From Chara braunii (lineage: Eukaryota > Streptophyta > Charophyceae > Charales > Characeae), in NCBI GenBank assembly GCA_003427395.1, contig BFEA01000096.1, positions 1,259,889 to 1,286,732 of the forward strand: 26,844 nucleotides of DNA. Direction: 5' to 3'. Positions 1-8,230 of the stretch are shown here, one piece after another. The notes beneath the pieces were generated by a model. That model ran no database searches. It was not told the origin of the DNA and saw nothing but the letters and a program-made list of their open reading frames with translations. Positions within the stretch are counted from its first letter, which is position 1. The number at the start of each line of letters is the position of its first letter. A program made the translations under genes and the position numbers.

Positions 1-750
1 CACACACACACACATACATAGGCCAAACAACACCTTTGAAGGGCACAGTTCACAGCAAGGGGTGAAGAGGGACTGAACAGTACTAACGGGACTGCGGCAC
101 ACACACACACACACATACACAGGCCACACAACACTTTGAAGGGCACAGTTCACAGCAAAGGGTAAAGAGGGACTGAACAGTACTAACGGAACTGCAACAC
201 ACACACACACACACCACACAGCACTTTGAAAGGCACAGTCCACAACAAAAGGTGAGGAGGGACTAAACTAAACTAACGGGACTGCAACACACACACACAC
301 ACACACACATACACAGGCCACACAACACTTTGAAGGGCACAGTTCATAGCGAAGGGTGAAGAGGAACTCAACAGTACTACGGGACTGCAGCACGCACACA
401 CACACACACATACACAGGCCACACAACACTTTGAAGGGCATAGTTCACAGCAAAGGGTGAAGAGGGACTGAACAGTACTAACGGAACTGCAGCACACACA
501 CACACACAGACCCCACAACACTTTGAAAGGTACAGGCCACAACAAAAGGTGAGGAGGGACTCAACTAAACTAACGGGACTGCAGCACACACACACACACA
601 TACACAGGCCACACAACACTTTGAAGGGCACAGTTCATAGAGAAGGGTGAAGAGGGACTGAACAGTACTAACGGAACTGCAACACACACACACACAGACC
701 ACACAACACTTTGAAAGGCACAGTTCACAGCAAAGGGTGAAGAGGGATTG
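1..750. repeat. (CA)n-cored minisatellite, left block
   Basis: About eight tandem units of roughly 90-105 bp. Each unit has a (CA)n run, then a conserved non-CA segment that includes ACTTTGAAGGGCACAG, AGGGACTGAACAGTACTAAC and GGACTGCAGC. Unit starts fall near 92, 192, 283, 384, 487, 579 and 676, and length differences come mainly from the CA run. Translated frames here are low-complexity Cys/Val-rich shadows. The same unit recurs in the same orientation at about 22740-24050. Confidence 0.95.
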
Positions 751-1705
751 AACAGATCAGACCAAGGGGAAAGTTCACCGAAGTATCCAGGACTAATCCG
801 CTACTTTTACCAATCAACAGATAAGTGCAAAATGAGAGTTTGAACTGATCAGACCAAGGGGAAAGTGTCACGAATCATCCATGAGCAATCTGCTAGTCTA
901 CCAAGCATCAGATAAGTGCAAAATGAGAGGTTGAGCTGACCAGACCCAAAGGAAAGTGCCGCGAGACATCCATGAGTGATCCGCTACTTTGCCGATCAAC
1001 AGATGAGTGCAAAATGAGAGTTTGAACTGATCAAACCAAGGGGAAAGTTCACCGAAGTATCCAGGACTAATCCGCTACTCTACCAATCAACAGATGAGCG
1101 CAAAGTGAGAGTTTGAACTGATCAGACCAAGGGGAAAGTGCAGCGAAGTATCCAAGACCAATCCGCTGCTCTACCAATCAACAGATGAGTGTAAAGTGAG
1201 AGTTTGAACTGATCAGACCAAGGGGAAAATTCACCGAAGTATCCAGGACTAATCCTCTACTCTACCAATCAACAGATGAGTGCAAAATGAGAGTTTGAAC
1301 TGATCAGACCAAGGGGAAAGTACACCGAAGTATCCAGGACTAATCCGCTACTTCTACCAATCAACAGATAAGTGCAAAGTGAGAGTTTGAACTGATCAGA
1401 CCAAGGGGAAAGTGTCGCGAATCATCCATGAGCAATCTGCTAGTCTACCAAGCATCAGATAAGTGCAAAATGAGAGGTTGAGCTGACCAGACCCAAAGGA
1501 AAGTGTCGCGAGACATCCATGAGTGATCCGCTACTTTACCAATCAACAGGTGAGTGCAAAATGAGAGATTGAAATGATCAGACCTAGGGGAAAGTGCAGC
1601 GAAGTATCCAGGACCAATCCGCTGCTCTACCAATCAATTGATGAGTGCAAAATGAGAGATTGAAATGATCAGACCAAGGGGAAAGTGCAGCGAAGTATCC
1701 AGGAC
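751..1705. repeat. 91-bp satellite, type A
   Basis: About ten to eleven tandem units of ~91-92 bp, with landmarks GATCAGACCAAGGGGAAAGT, GAAGTATCCAGGA and GTGCAAAATGAGAG. A minority variant (for example near 880-990 and 1420-1540) carries CATCCATGAG instead of the AGTATCCAGGA form. The array follows the CA minisatellite directly and passes into the type B satellite at about 1705. Confidence 0.93.
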
Positions 1706-2070
1706 CACAAGTTTGGAGAACTCAAATCACCAAGATTGCATCAAGAAGCATCCACGAGTGTAGCGCTATACTACCTACTAGTGTGAGAGTGAAAAACACA
1801 AGTTTGGAGAGCTCTAATCACCAAGATTGCATCAAGAAGCATCCATGAGTNAGCGCTATACTACCTACTAGTGTGAGAGTGAAAAACACAAGTTTGGAGA
1901 GCTCTAATCACCAAGATTGCATCAAGAAGCATCCATGAGTGTAGCGTTATACTACCTACTAGTGTGAGAGTGAAAAACACAAGTGTAAATAACCCAAATC
2001 ACAAGTAATCAACATGCGATCATTCCTAGAAGAATCGGAGCACTTCCTACTAGTATGTGAATGAAAAACA
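1706..2070. repeat. 91-bp satellite, type B
   Basis: Three near-identical units start at 1706, 1797 and 1887, and a fourth diverged unit starts at 1978. Landmarks are CACAAGTTTGGAGAGCTC, CATCAAGAAGCATCC and CTACCTACTAGTGTGAGAG. The spacing is 90-91 bp, and the one-base-short unit contains the ambiguous base near 1851. The unit length matches type A and the two share pieces such as CATCCATGAG, so they probably derive from one ancestral monomer. Confidence 0.92.
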
Positions 2071-2087
2071 AGAGTTTGATTATCCTA

Positions 2088-2300
2088 ATACGAAGAAGAA
2101 GACTAAGGAGGAGAAGAAGAAGAAGAAGAAGAAGACGAAGATGAAGAAGAGGAAGAAGAAGAACAAGAACAAGAACAAGAAGAACAAGAAGAACAAGAAG
2201 AACAAGAACAAGAAGAAGATGATGAAGAAGATGAAGAAGAAGATGAAGAAGGAGAAGAAGATGAAGAGGAAGATGAAGAAGAGAATTAAGAAGAAGATAC
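2088..2300. repeat. Purine-only GAA/AAG-rich tract
   Basis: The plus strand is almost pure A/G with three-base periodicity (GAAGAA, AAGAAC, AAGATG). It therefore reads as Lys/Glu-rich on one strand and Leu/Phe-rich on the other, in several frames at once. The mirror symmetry and strand asymmetry suit triplex or slipped-strand structures. I see no coding content. Confidence 0.9.
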
Positions 2301-2739
2301 ATCTTCTTCCTCCCACTCACCCTGTCAATATCTTAGGGATGGAGTCTCAATCTCGATGAGGCTTTTCCTCCTCCTTGCACAACTCCTCCTTGGTTATGGC
2401 TCACTCCTTCTTCAAGCCTTTCGTCCTCCTCTTCTCCTTTTCCAAGTTGCTACGGGCTCCTACCACTAGGACTAGGGAGTCCTCCCCTCTAGGAAGTCTA
2501 ATGGGACTCCTCTTAGTCTTGCCTTCCTCAACACTACCCTGGGAGCTATGGCGGATTACCTCCCTTACTACCACTAGCTTGTAGAGTCTTCTCCCACTAA
2601 CTCACAGCCTCCTCCGAGCTTCCAAACTGGCAGGGGTTCCCCTCACTACTCTCCAAATGCCTCTAGAGCTCTCACGGGCTCATTTGGGCACCATGGGCAC
2701 TCCTCATGCAAGTGTGAGTGTGGCGGACTGAATCCCCAG

Positions 2740-2749
2740 CTTATATAGG
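2740..2749 (-). promoter_or_regulatory. TATA-box candidate, minus strand
   Basis: The minus strand reads CCTATATAAG, a consensus TATA box. A start site would be expected about 30 bases downstream, near 2705-2715. Downstream minus-strand sequence becomes GA-rich, as in many LTR R-U5 leaders. A GGGTGAGTGGG motif near 2310-2325 resembles a splice donor. Function is inferred from the motif only. Confidence 0.45.
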
Positions 2750-2883
2750 CTGGGAACAGCAGTCCGGCCAGCCCTTGGGCCCTCCCAAGTGCCCCAAGGT
2801 GAACCGAGGTACCCCCAAGGCCAATTTTCACCTCTAGGCCTCTCAGGGGGCACCTGAGCCGCTTTTTGGCCAGGTTCATGCAG

Positions 2884-2908
2884 TCCGAGTGGTTGGTACC
2901 AACTCGGA
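2884..2908. repeat. Inverted repeat around a 12-bp palindrome
   Basis: TCCGAGT and ACTCGGA arms flank the perfect palindrome GTTGGTACCAAC (2892-2903). It belongs to a group of hairpins in this region whose stems contain a TCCG/CGGA core. Confidence 0.7.
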
Positions 2909-3431
2909 TTGCCTCTTGGCCTACTCCGGCCTCTTTTGAACCTCACAAATGTTACCCCCTTGGGTCCTAATGCCCAAGGGGCAGTTTTACTTGAAAGAAA
3001 AAGGCCTAGTGGGCTTTTTTCTCGATTTTTTTCAGGTTTTGGCCTCTCTTGCGTAGCCCGAACCATTTTTCTAAGTGGCGACACATTTTCAACCTTGGAT
3101 CTGGCTGAGATCCAACGCCAGCAATAATCCGTACCATCCCCTAGTAGCCCTTGCTTCAATTTTGAGCCCATAAGATCAATTTTTTCAATTTTTGGTGCAT
3201 CTGGCTCTCCTTTTGGGCCAAATGCACTGTTTCGTCTTTTTCTCCTTTTGTTTATTTTCCTTCTTTGGGCTGCCACCTCATTCCAGATCTAGACGTTTTT
3301 TGCTGGCCCACGAAAAATGGTTGTTTTCTCTCCACCATGAGATCTGATTTCAGACCCATGGTCCAAAAGAAAACCGGATGTTTCCCCTTTGCATTTTTTT
3401 TCATCTTTGCCTTTTTAAATTCAGATTTTGT

Positions 3432-3460
3432 TGAGATATGGCCCCAAGGGCCATATCTCA
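3432..3460. repeat. Perfect hairpin, 13-bp arms
   Basis: TGAGATATGGCCC (3432-3444), loop CAA, then its exact reverse complement GGGCCATATCTCA (3448-3460). No poly-T follows and no flanking gene was found. Confidence 0.9.
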
Positions 3461-3961
3461 GCAATCTGGCCTGCACTCCTTGAATCTAGGAGGAGTGAGG
3501 TCATCATTGGGACCTGGCAGTCCCTATTGCAGCCATCCCAATGGGCCGGCACACTCTCCTCCACCCATTCCACCTATTTTGTCTCATCCTCCCTCCTTTT
3601 TCTCTTCTTTTTCTTTTCTTTTTCTTTTATTTTTGTTGTGACATGTGTCAATTTGTTGTGCACTCTCTTTCTAGGCTTTAGAGCCTTGATTGTGGCCAGG
3701 TTCATGGCCGGCTGTTGGCCGTTACACCCCGGCCTACCAAGTTGCCATGCCCAAGCCCCTAGGTGGCTCATTTCACTCCCGTTAGCCTCCATTTTGAGCC
3801 CCTCTGGCTCCGATTTTTCTTGGCTAGCCTGTTTCTTGCTTGGAGCCTCTTGGGCTCTTGTTTTCTCATACCTAGCTGGTCCGAAATACCCCGGACAGTT
3901 GGGCAACCCTCCCCTTATTATTTTTTTTGCTCCTCACTCTCATTTTCTATCCGTTTGAGCC

Positions 3962-4022
3962 CCACTAGTGTTTACACTAGTGGCGCTAATATTTTCCAAC
4001 GTCGAGATCCTTGATCTCGACG
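3962..4022. repeat. Two adjacent perfect hairpins
   Basis: The first has arms CCACTAGTGT (3962-3971) and ACACTAGTGG (3974-3983) with a TT loop. The second has arms CGTCGAGATC (4000-4009) and GATCTCGACG (4013-4022) with a CTT loop. Between them lies GCGCTAATATTTTCCAA. A diverged copy of the second hairpin and its preceding GCTAATA segment occurs at 5770-5817. Confidence 0.9.
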
Positions 4023-4582
4023 GTGCCGTTTGCCCCTCACGGCCGTTCCTCACATTGGCTAGTGGTCTCCCCCTTGGGACACCTCAAGTCCACGCCGCTT
4101 CCCGTATTAGTCCCATTTTTCCGTTCCGTTGGCGGTGCCGTCGACAAAACCCAATTTCCGACAATTTTTATTTGGGTCCCTTTGGCCCCCGGCGTCATCC
4201 CGGCCGATGCCCAATTTTTATTTGGGACTTCCCATGTCCCCTTCAGTCCCGTTTTATTTATTTTTTTCGTGTCCCAAGTGCCGTTGATAATTTCCCGGCC
4301 GCGGGACCCCTGCCGTGCCGTCACCGTTTTACCGTCACACTCCCCTAGGTCTGCGGCGCCGTTTTCTAGTGTTTTCGGACATGCCGCGACCCATTTTCCC
4401 TTAGTCCGGGCATCCTTGGGCTGTCGTCATTTCTCGGACTGCGTCCACAGTCATATTGCTAGCCCCACAGCCCCACGTCATGCCCCATGCCCAAGGAAAA
4501 TAAAGCGTTAATTTCCCTAAGGCATCCGGGCTCATTTTTGACTCCCGGAGCCCCAAAATCTTGAGTTTGTCCCCGCTTATGT

Positions 4583-4602
4583 AGTCCGGTATATCTCGGA
4601 CT
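4583..4602. repeat. AGTCCG/CGGACT stem-loop
   Basis: AGTCCG (4583-4588) and CGGACT (4597-4602) form a short stem over an AT-rich loop. It belongs to the same stem-loop family as 5519-5540. Confidence 0.6.
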
Positions 4603-4737
4603 GCACTAGGGGCAGTTTTCCTTGCCCCAGTGCCCCTTAACCAGCCCCTTACCAAAAGAAAATCAAGTGGCCAACTTCCAAGTGCATCCGGTCTCAATTT
4701 TGGCTCCAGGTGCACTCAAAATTTGTTTTTGACCTCC

Positions 4738-4768
4738 CCATGCAATCCGTTATTTTTTGGTTGCATGG
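4738..4768. repeat. CCATGCAA/TTGCATGG stem-loop
   Basis: The perfect 8-bp stem CCATGCAA (4738-4745) and TTGCATGG (4761-4768) extends inward by CC/GG with one bulged T. The loop is GTTATTTTTT, close to the loop of the 5519-5540 hairpin. Confidence 0.75.
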
Positions 4769-4960
4769 AGCCTTGATTGTCTTTAATTTTCTCAGCATAA
4801 ATCAAAGAAAACCAAGGTCTTTTGTAACCGCCACATTGCCAAAGTGAATCTGGTCCAAAATCCCTCCCCTAGGTTAGTGCTCTTTTGACTTTCCCCCTTT
4901 TACTTTCTTTTTCTTTTCTTTTTCTTTTTCTTTTCCTTTTTCTTTTCCCTCCATAAGTGA

Positions 4961-5480
4961 ACAGTTGGGACTTGGCAGTCCCTACTTGCTGCAGTCCCAA
5001 TTGATGACCAACTCACTCATCCTCTCTCACCTCCTATTTTCTTTTTCTTTTTTTTTTCTTTGTGCTTGCCGAGTGTCAACTAGCCGTTAAGACCCTTTTC
5101 TCATTTTTCTTTTCTTTTCTTTTTTTTTTCCTCCTCTCTTGGACAGTTGGGACTTGGTAGTCCCTGCTTGCTGCGGTCCCAACTGACGACCAACTCACTC
5201 ATCCTCTCTCACCTCCTATTTTCTTTTTCTTTTCTTTTTCTTTGTGCTTGCCAAGTGTCGACTAGTCGTTAAGGCCCTTTTCTCATTTATCTTTTTTTTT
5301 TTTCCTCCTCTCTTGGACAGTTGGGACTTGGCAGTCCCTACTTGCTGCAGTCCCAACTGACGGCCAACTCACTCATCCTCTCTTACCTCCCTTGTCTCAT
5401 TCTCTCTCATTTTTCTTTTTCTTTTTCTTTTTCTTTTTGCTCGCCAAGTGTCAACTAGCCGTTAAGGCCCTTTTCTTGCC
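4961..5480. repeat. Three tandem ~175-bp units with internal hairpin
   Basis: Units start at 4961, 5143 and 5317 (spacing 182 and 174). Each begins ACAGTTGGGACTTGG and holds an inverted repeat GTTGGGAC...GTCCCAAC (one arm mismatch in the first unit). After this come CCAACTCACTCATCCTCTCT, a long CTTTTT pyrimidine tract and a segment containing AAGTGTCAACTAGCCGTTAA. A more diverged relative of the hairpin occurs near 3508-3542. Confidence 0.9.
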
Positions 5481-5509
5481 TCTTCCTCTTAGTTTTTTCC
5501 CTTCCTATG

Positions 5510-5567
5510 CCCAAGGGCCAGTCCGTTATTTTTCGGACTGCAGTTGTGGCCCTTCCATGCCCTTGGG
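5510..5567. repeat. Nested double stem-loop
   Basis: The outer stem is CCCAAGGGC (5510-5518) with GCCCTTGGG (5559-5567). The inner stem is CAGTCCG (5519-5525) with CGGACTG (5534-5540), with loop TTATTTTT. An alternative stem AAGGGCCA (5513-5520) with TGGCCCTT (5547-5554) is also perfect, so two mutually exclusive folds are possible. Confidence 0.85.
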
Positions 5568-5790
5568 AGTCACCGTTAGCTCTCCTCTCTCCCAAACGAT
5601 AGGCCCCCTTGCACCGATTTTTCCCGGGAGCCAATTTTTTTCATGTTGACTTTTTTTGGCCCTATTTTCTTGGGGGAGGCTAATCCGATATTTTCAGGGT
5701 TGCTCCCATGCCTCCCATTGCCCGTTCCTTTACTTTTTATTTTTCCTTTAGCCTTCCCACTTGCTCCCACTAGTGATGCTAATAATTTTG

Positions 5791-5817
5791 GTCGTCAAGA
5801 TCTCCGATCTCGACGAC
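5791..5817. repeat. Hairpin, 12-bp arms, one mismatch
   Basis: GTCGTCAAGATC (5791-5802), loop TCC, and GATCTCGACGAC (5806-5817). With the preceding TAGTGATGCTAATAATTTTG it matches the 3978-4022 module, which has a perfect stem. Confidence 0.85.
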
Positions 5818-5929
5818 ACAACTCATTTTATTTTTTTACACCACATATCATCCCGCCATTTTTCCTTGGGACGTCACAGGTCCCCGCCACTTTTCCCGCT
5901 CTAGTCCTCGACACCAGTCTCCGACACTA

Positions 5930-6550
5930 GTCCCGCCGGTACCCGTCCCGCTGGTACCTGTCCCGCCGGGTGTCCCGCTGGTACCGCATTTTTTTGCTTA
6001 GTCTCTAATGGTCCCCGACATTAGTCCCATCGGTGCCACGTGGTCCCCGACACTCAACTCATAAATGCCGCCCCTTTGCTTGCTCCCAGGCGATCCCCGG
6101 CACCTGACCCATTGTTGCCACCCCTTTGCTAGGCCCCACGTGGCCCCCGGCTCTTTGTCCCGCCGGTACCGCATCTTCTCTTGGTCTCCCGTGGTCCCCG
6201 ACACATTGTCCCACCGGCACCACATCTTCTCTTGGTCTAACGTGGTCCCCGACACATTGTCCCGCTGACACCGCATCTTCTCTTGGTGTCACGTGGTCCC
6301 CGACACTTTGTCCCGCCGGTACCACCTCTTCTCTTGGTCTCCCGTGGTCCCCGACACATTGTCCCGCCGGCACCACTTCTTCTCTTGGTCTCGCGTGGTC
6401 CCCGACACATTGTCCCGCCGGCACCACATCTTCTTTTGGTCTCACGTGGTCACCGGCACATTGTCCCGCCGGCACCACATCTTCTCTTGGTCTCACGTGG
6501 TCCCCGACACTTTGTCCCGCCGGTACCACATTTTCTCTTGGTCTCATGGC
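5930..6550. repeat. 51-bp minisatellite
   Basis: About seven well-conserved units (roughly 6185-6545) are preceded by degenerate ones from about 5930. Unit landmarks are GTGGTCCCCGACACATTGTC, CCGCCGGCACCAC and TCTTCTCTTGGTCTC. Because 51 is divisible by three, several frames on both strands stay open and encode 17-residue repeats. The open frames are a by-product of the period, and I call no gene here. Confidence 0.92.
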
Positions 6551-6559
6551 CCACTTGCC

Positions 6560-6930
6560 GCTGCGCCCTGGCGGCCCACTTGGCCTGGCTACGTTTTCTC
6601 GTGTCGGCGCCTTACGTCCTATGCCCGTCTGCTTCTTTTCTCTCTTCGCGGCGCCCATCCTATGTTACTACTATTTCCCGGCGGCCTTTTTCCATTTCGG
6701 GGGAAGGATCACCTTCACTATTTTCTTGCGGTCCTCTGCCGCTCCCGTTCCGTCAATTCCCTCTTAGTTCAAGGTTTCCAGCAACTTCGAGCAACCTCTA
6801 GCTCCCTAGCGCCTGCACTTACACCCTCGATTCTTTCAACATTCTTCCCTCCAGTTTTCTCTGTCGTGCACAAATTGGTCATATACAATCTCTCGAGTGA
6901 CGGGAAGCCATTCGGGACTCACCAGTCCCG
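6560..6930. other. Stretch without recognisable gene
   Basis: Unique-looking sequence between the 51-bp minisatellite and the putative LTR end. The only structure seen is a short hairpin GGGACT...AGTCCC within 6913-6930, which would be the first bases of the LTR on the minus strand. Confidence 0.5.
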
Positions 6931-6935
6931 ACACA

Positions 6936-6945
6936 TTCCCCCCAC
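6936..6945 (-). promoter_or_regulatory. Polypurine tract and LTR start (copy 1)
   Basis: The minus strand reads GTGGGGGGAA followed at 6935 by TGTGTCGGGACTGG, the layout of a polypurine tract that primes plus-strand synthesis next to a 3' LTR. The preceding minus-strand segment GATGAGGACATCGCG matches a similar segment before the second tract at 8218-8230, which supports a shared 3' end of related elements. Confidence 0.6.
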
Positions 6946-7167
6946 ATATTCGCGATGTCCTCATCGTGCACCAGTCCATGATCAGTGGGAATTTTGGAGT
7001 GATAGACAGACGGAGGAGGACGGATGGCATGAGATGGGTAGTTAGCTTGCCAGGGTTCTTTTTGTCCTTTCTCATTCTCTTCTCGGGGTTTTCCTTCAAT
7101 TATCCGCCCCTTGGGGTGGAGGAGGGTATGGGGGAGTCAATGGTTCTTCTTTGGCTTCTCTTTTCCC

Positions 7168-7690
7168 TCAGCTTAGACCAGGTTGCTCATTTTCATCATA
7201 GCTCTGCCTCTTTATCTGCCCCTCAATCGAGACACGAACTTCCTCTTCAGTCAACTCTATATACCCAGCAGGGTAACCCATAATTCTTTCGACTTCAGTA
7301 ACATGAAGCAGACGAGGCCACTTAACTGCTGGCATGTTGGCTTTATTCCCAGGGCGACAATTTGTTGTCATAACACAATTTGGTTTTCTCATTATATGTT
7401 TTGGCATTGATGATGACAAATTGTAGGCAAGTTTTCGGATGTGACTCAATGTCAGGCATTTGCTCCGGAAGGGGGATGTTCGTCCAGTACAACCATCGCC
7501 TTTGTTGTGGCGCTACCCACTTCGAATCACTGACCACAGATACAATTTTCCCTAAATACTTCGTAATCTCAAATTTATCTTCCCATTTTATTGAGAAAAC
7601 ATTCTCGAGTAGACACCATTCTGGTTTCATCTCATTCATTACTCTTAGATCATCCGCAAATAATCCGCCTTTCGGCCCGTGCAATCCACG
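7168..7690 (-). pseudogene. Truncated cytosine-5 DNA methyltransferase, frameshifted
   Basis: C5-methyltransferases transfer a methyl group from S-adenosylmethionine to cytosine in DNA. The first frame (7684 to about 7440) has GLFADDLR, then WCLLENV (ENV, motif VI, at 7598-7606), then APQQRRWLYWTNIP (motif VIII-like, near 7493-7512). The second frame (from about 7390 to 7168) has CVMTTN and TEVERIMGYP (7270-7299), which parallels the TTR and TEMERVFGFP region of DNMT3-type enzymes. One frameshift separates the two. The N-terminal half, including motif I and the catalytic Pro-Cys of motif IV, is absent. A TGA lies just upstream, and at about 7690 the sequence passes into a repeat array. The fragment cannot be catalytic. 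The subfamily (DNMT3-like or another C5 type) is uncertain. It sits about 230 bases from a polypurine tract on the same strand, so it looks like the 3' cargo of a retrotransposon. Confidence 0.75.
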
Positions 7691-7694
7691 TTTT

Positions 7695-8210
7695 CAGTAC
7701 AACTTTTCCTCTCCCCGAGGCTCAGGCTTAGCCAAATCCACATGCATTTTTCCGGGTCATTCTTCCCAGTTTTTCTCAGGTCCTGCCAATTTTGCATGCA
7801 TATCACCCCTTTGTCCTTTCTTGCTTCTTTCTTAACTTTTCATGTACCGTACTCAGTTCATCCATTGTGCACTTCTCTTCTTAGGCACCTTGTCAGACTT
7901 TCTTCTCAAGCCGATGCAAGCCAATTACTCATCCATTTCTCAACCTGCCAGTCATTTTCTGAGGTTCATGCAGAGTCGATTATACCGATCTTTTCTTTCC
8001 CGGTCGTCTTGCCAGACCCTTCTCTCAAGCTCATACCAATTACTTGCTCAAGTCCTTTCTGCCCTGGGCATCTTGCCAGACCCCCTTTTCTGAGGCCTAT
8101 GCAAAACCAATTACAAGTCTTTTTTTTTTCTGGGCGTCTTGCCAAACCCTTTTTCTCAGGCCCATGCAAGCCAATTACAAGTCTTTTTTCCATGCGTATT
8201 TGTTGGTAGA
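7695..8210. repeat. Degenerate ~58-72-bp tandem repeats inside a putative LTR
   Basis: At least five diverged units, with CCAATTAC landmarks at 7921, 8036, 8107 and 8171, and GTCTTGCCAGACCC and CTCAGGCCCATGCAA motifs. On the minus strand they follow the LTR start at 8217, so they probably form the 5' part of that LTR. The array ends where the methyltransferase fragment begins. Confidence 0.75.
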
Positions 8211-8211
8211 T

Positions 8212-8230
8212 GGCACACCTTCCCCCCACT
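8212..8230 (-). promoter_or_regulatory. Polypurine tract and LTR start (copy 2)
   Basis: The minus strand reads AGTGGGGGGAAGG (8218-8230) and then TGTGCCATC from 8217. It is preceded by GATGGGGACATCGCG, homologous to the segment before the tract at 6936. It would mark the 3' end of the internal region that holds the two gag copies. Confidence 0.6.

Larger units (their letters stand above)
2340..6935 (-). mobile_element. Candidate very long LTR or terminal region, minus strand
   Basis: This 4.6-kb stretch has no recognisable protein. It is dense in hairpins, pyrimidine tracts and tandem repeats. On the minus strand it starts at 6935 with TGTGTCGGGACTGG, directly after a polypurine tract, and near its far end it has a consensus TATA box (2740-2749). 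That order (PPT, TG start, TATA, short remainder) is what a 3' LTR would show. I found no clear CA-3' end and no primer-binding site near 2330. The right-hand limit is therefore supported and the left limit is arbitrary. Alternatively it is several decayed elements. Confidence 0.4.

Noticed and set aside
751-1980. Regular ~91-bp repeats as a CRISPR array
   Set aside because: The whole unit is conserved, with no variable spacers between short repeats, and the context is eukaryotic.
2057-2359. 100-codon Lys/Glu-rich plus-strand frame and 103-codon Leu-rich minus-strand frame
   Set aside because: Both arise from the purine-only GAA/AAG tract, where every frame is open and low in complexity.
2704-3276. 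190-codon minus-strand frame
   Set aside because: It has no recognisable domain, runs through the TATA box and hairpin 2884-2908, and its composition follows the surrounding non-coding sequence.
3428-3958. 176-codon plus-strand frame with hydrophobic stretches
   Set aside because: The hydrophobicity comes from CTTTTT pyrimidine tracts, and the frame begins in a perfect hairpin.
6059-6767. Overlapping 199-, 213- and 250-codon frames on both strands
   Set aside because: They are created by the 51-bp period and no frame shows independent support.
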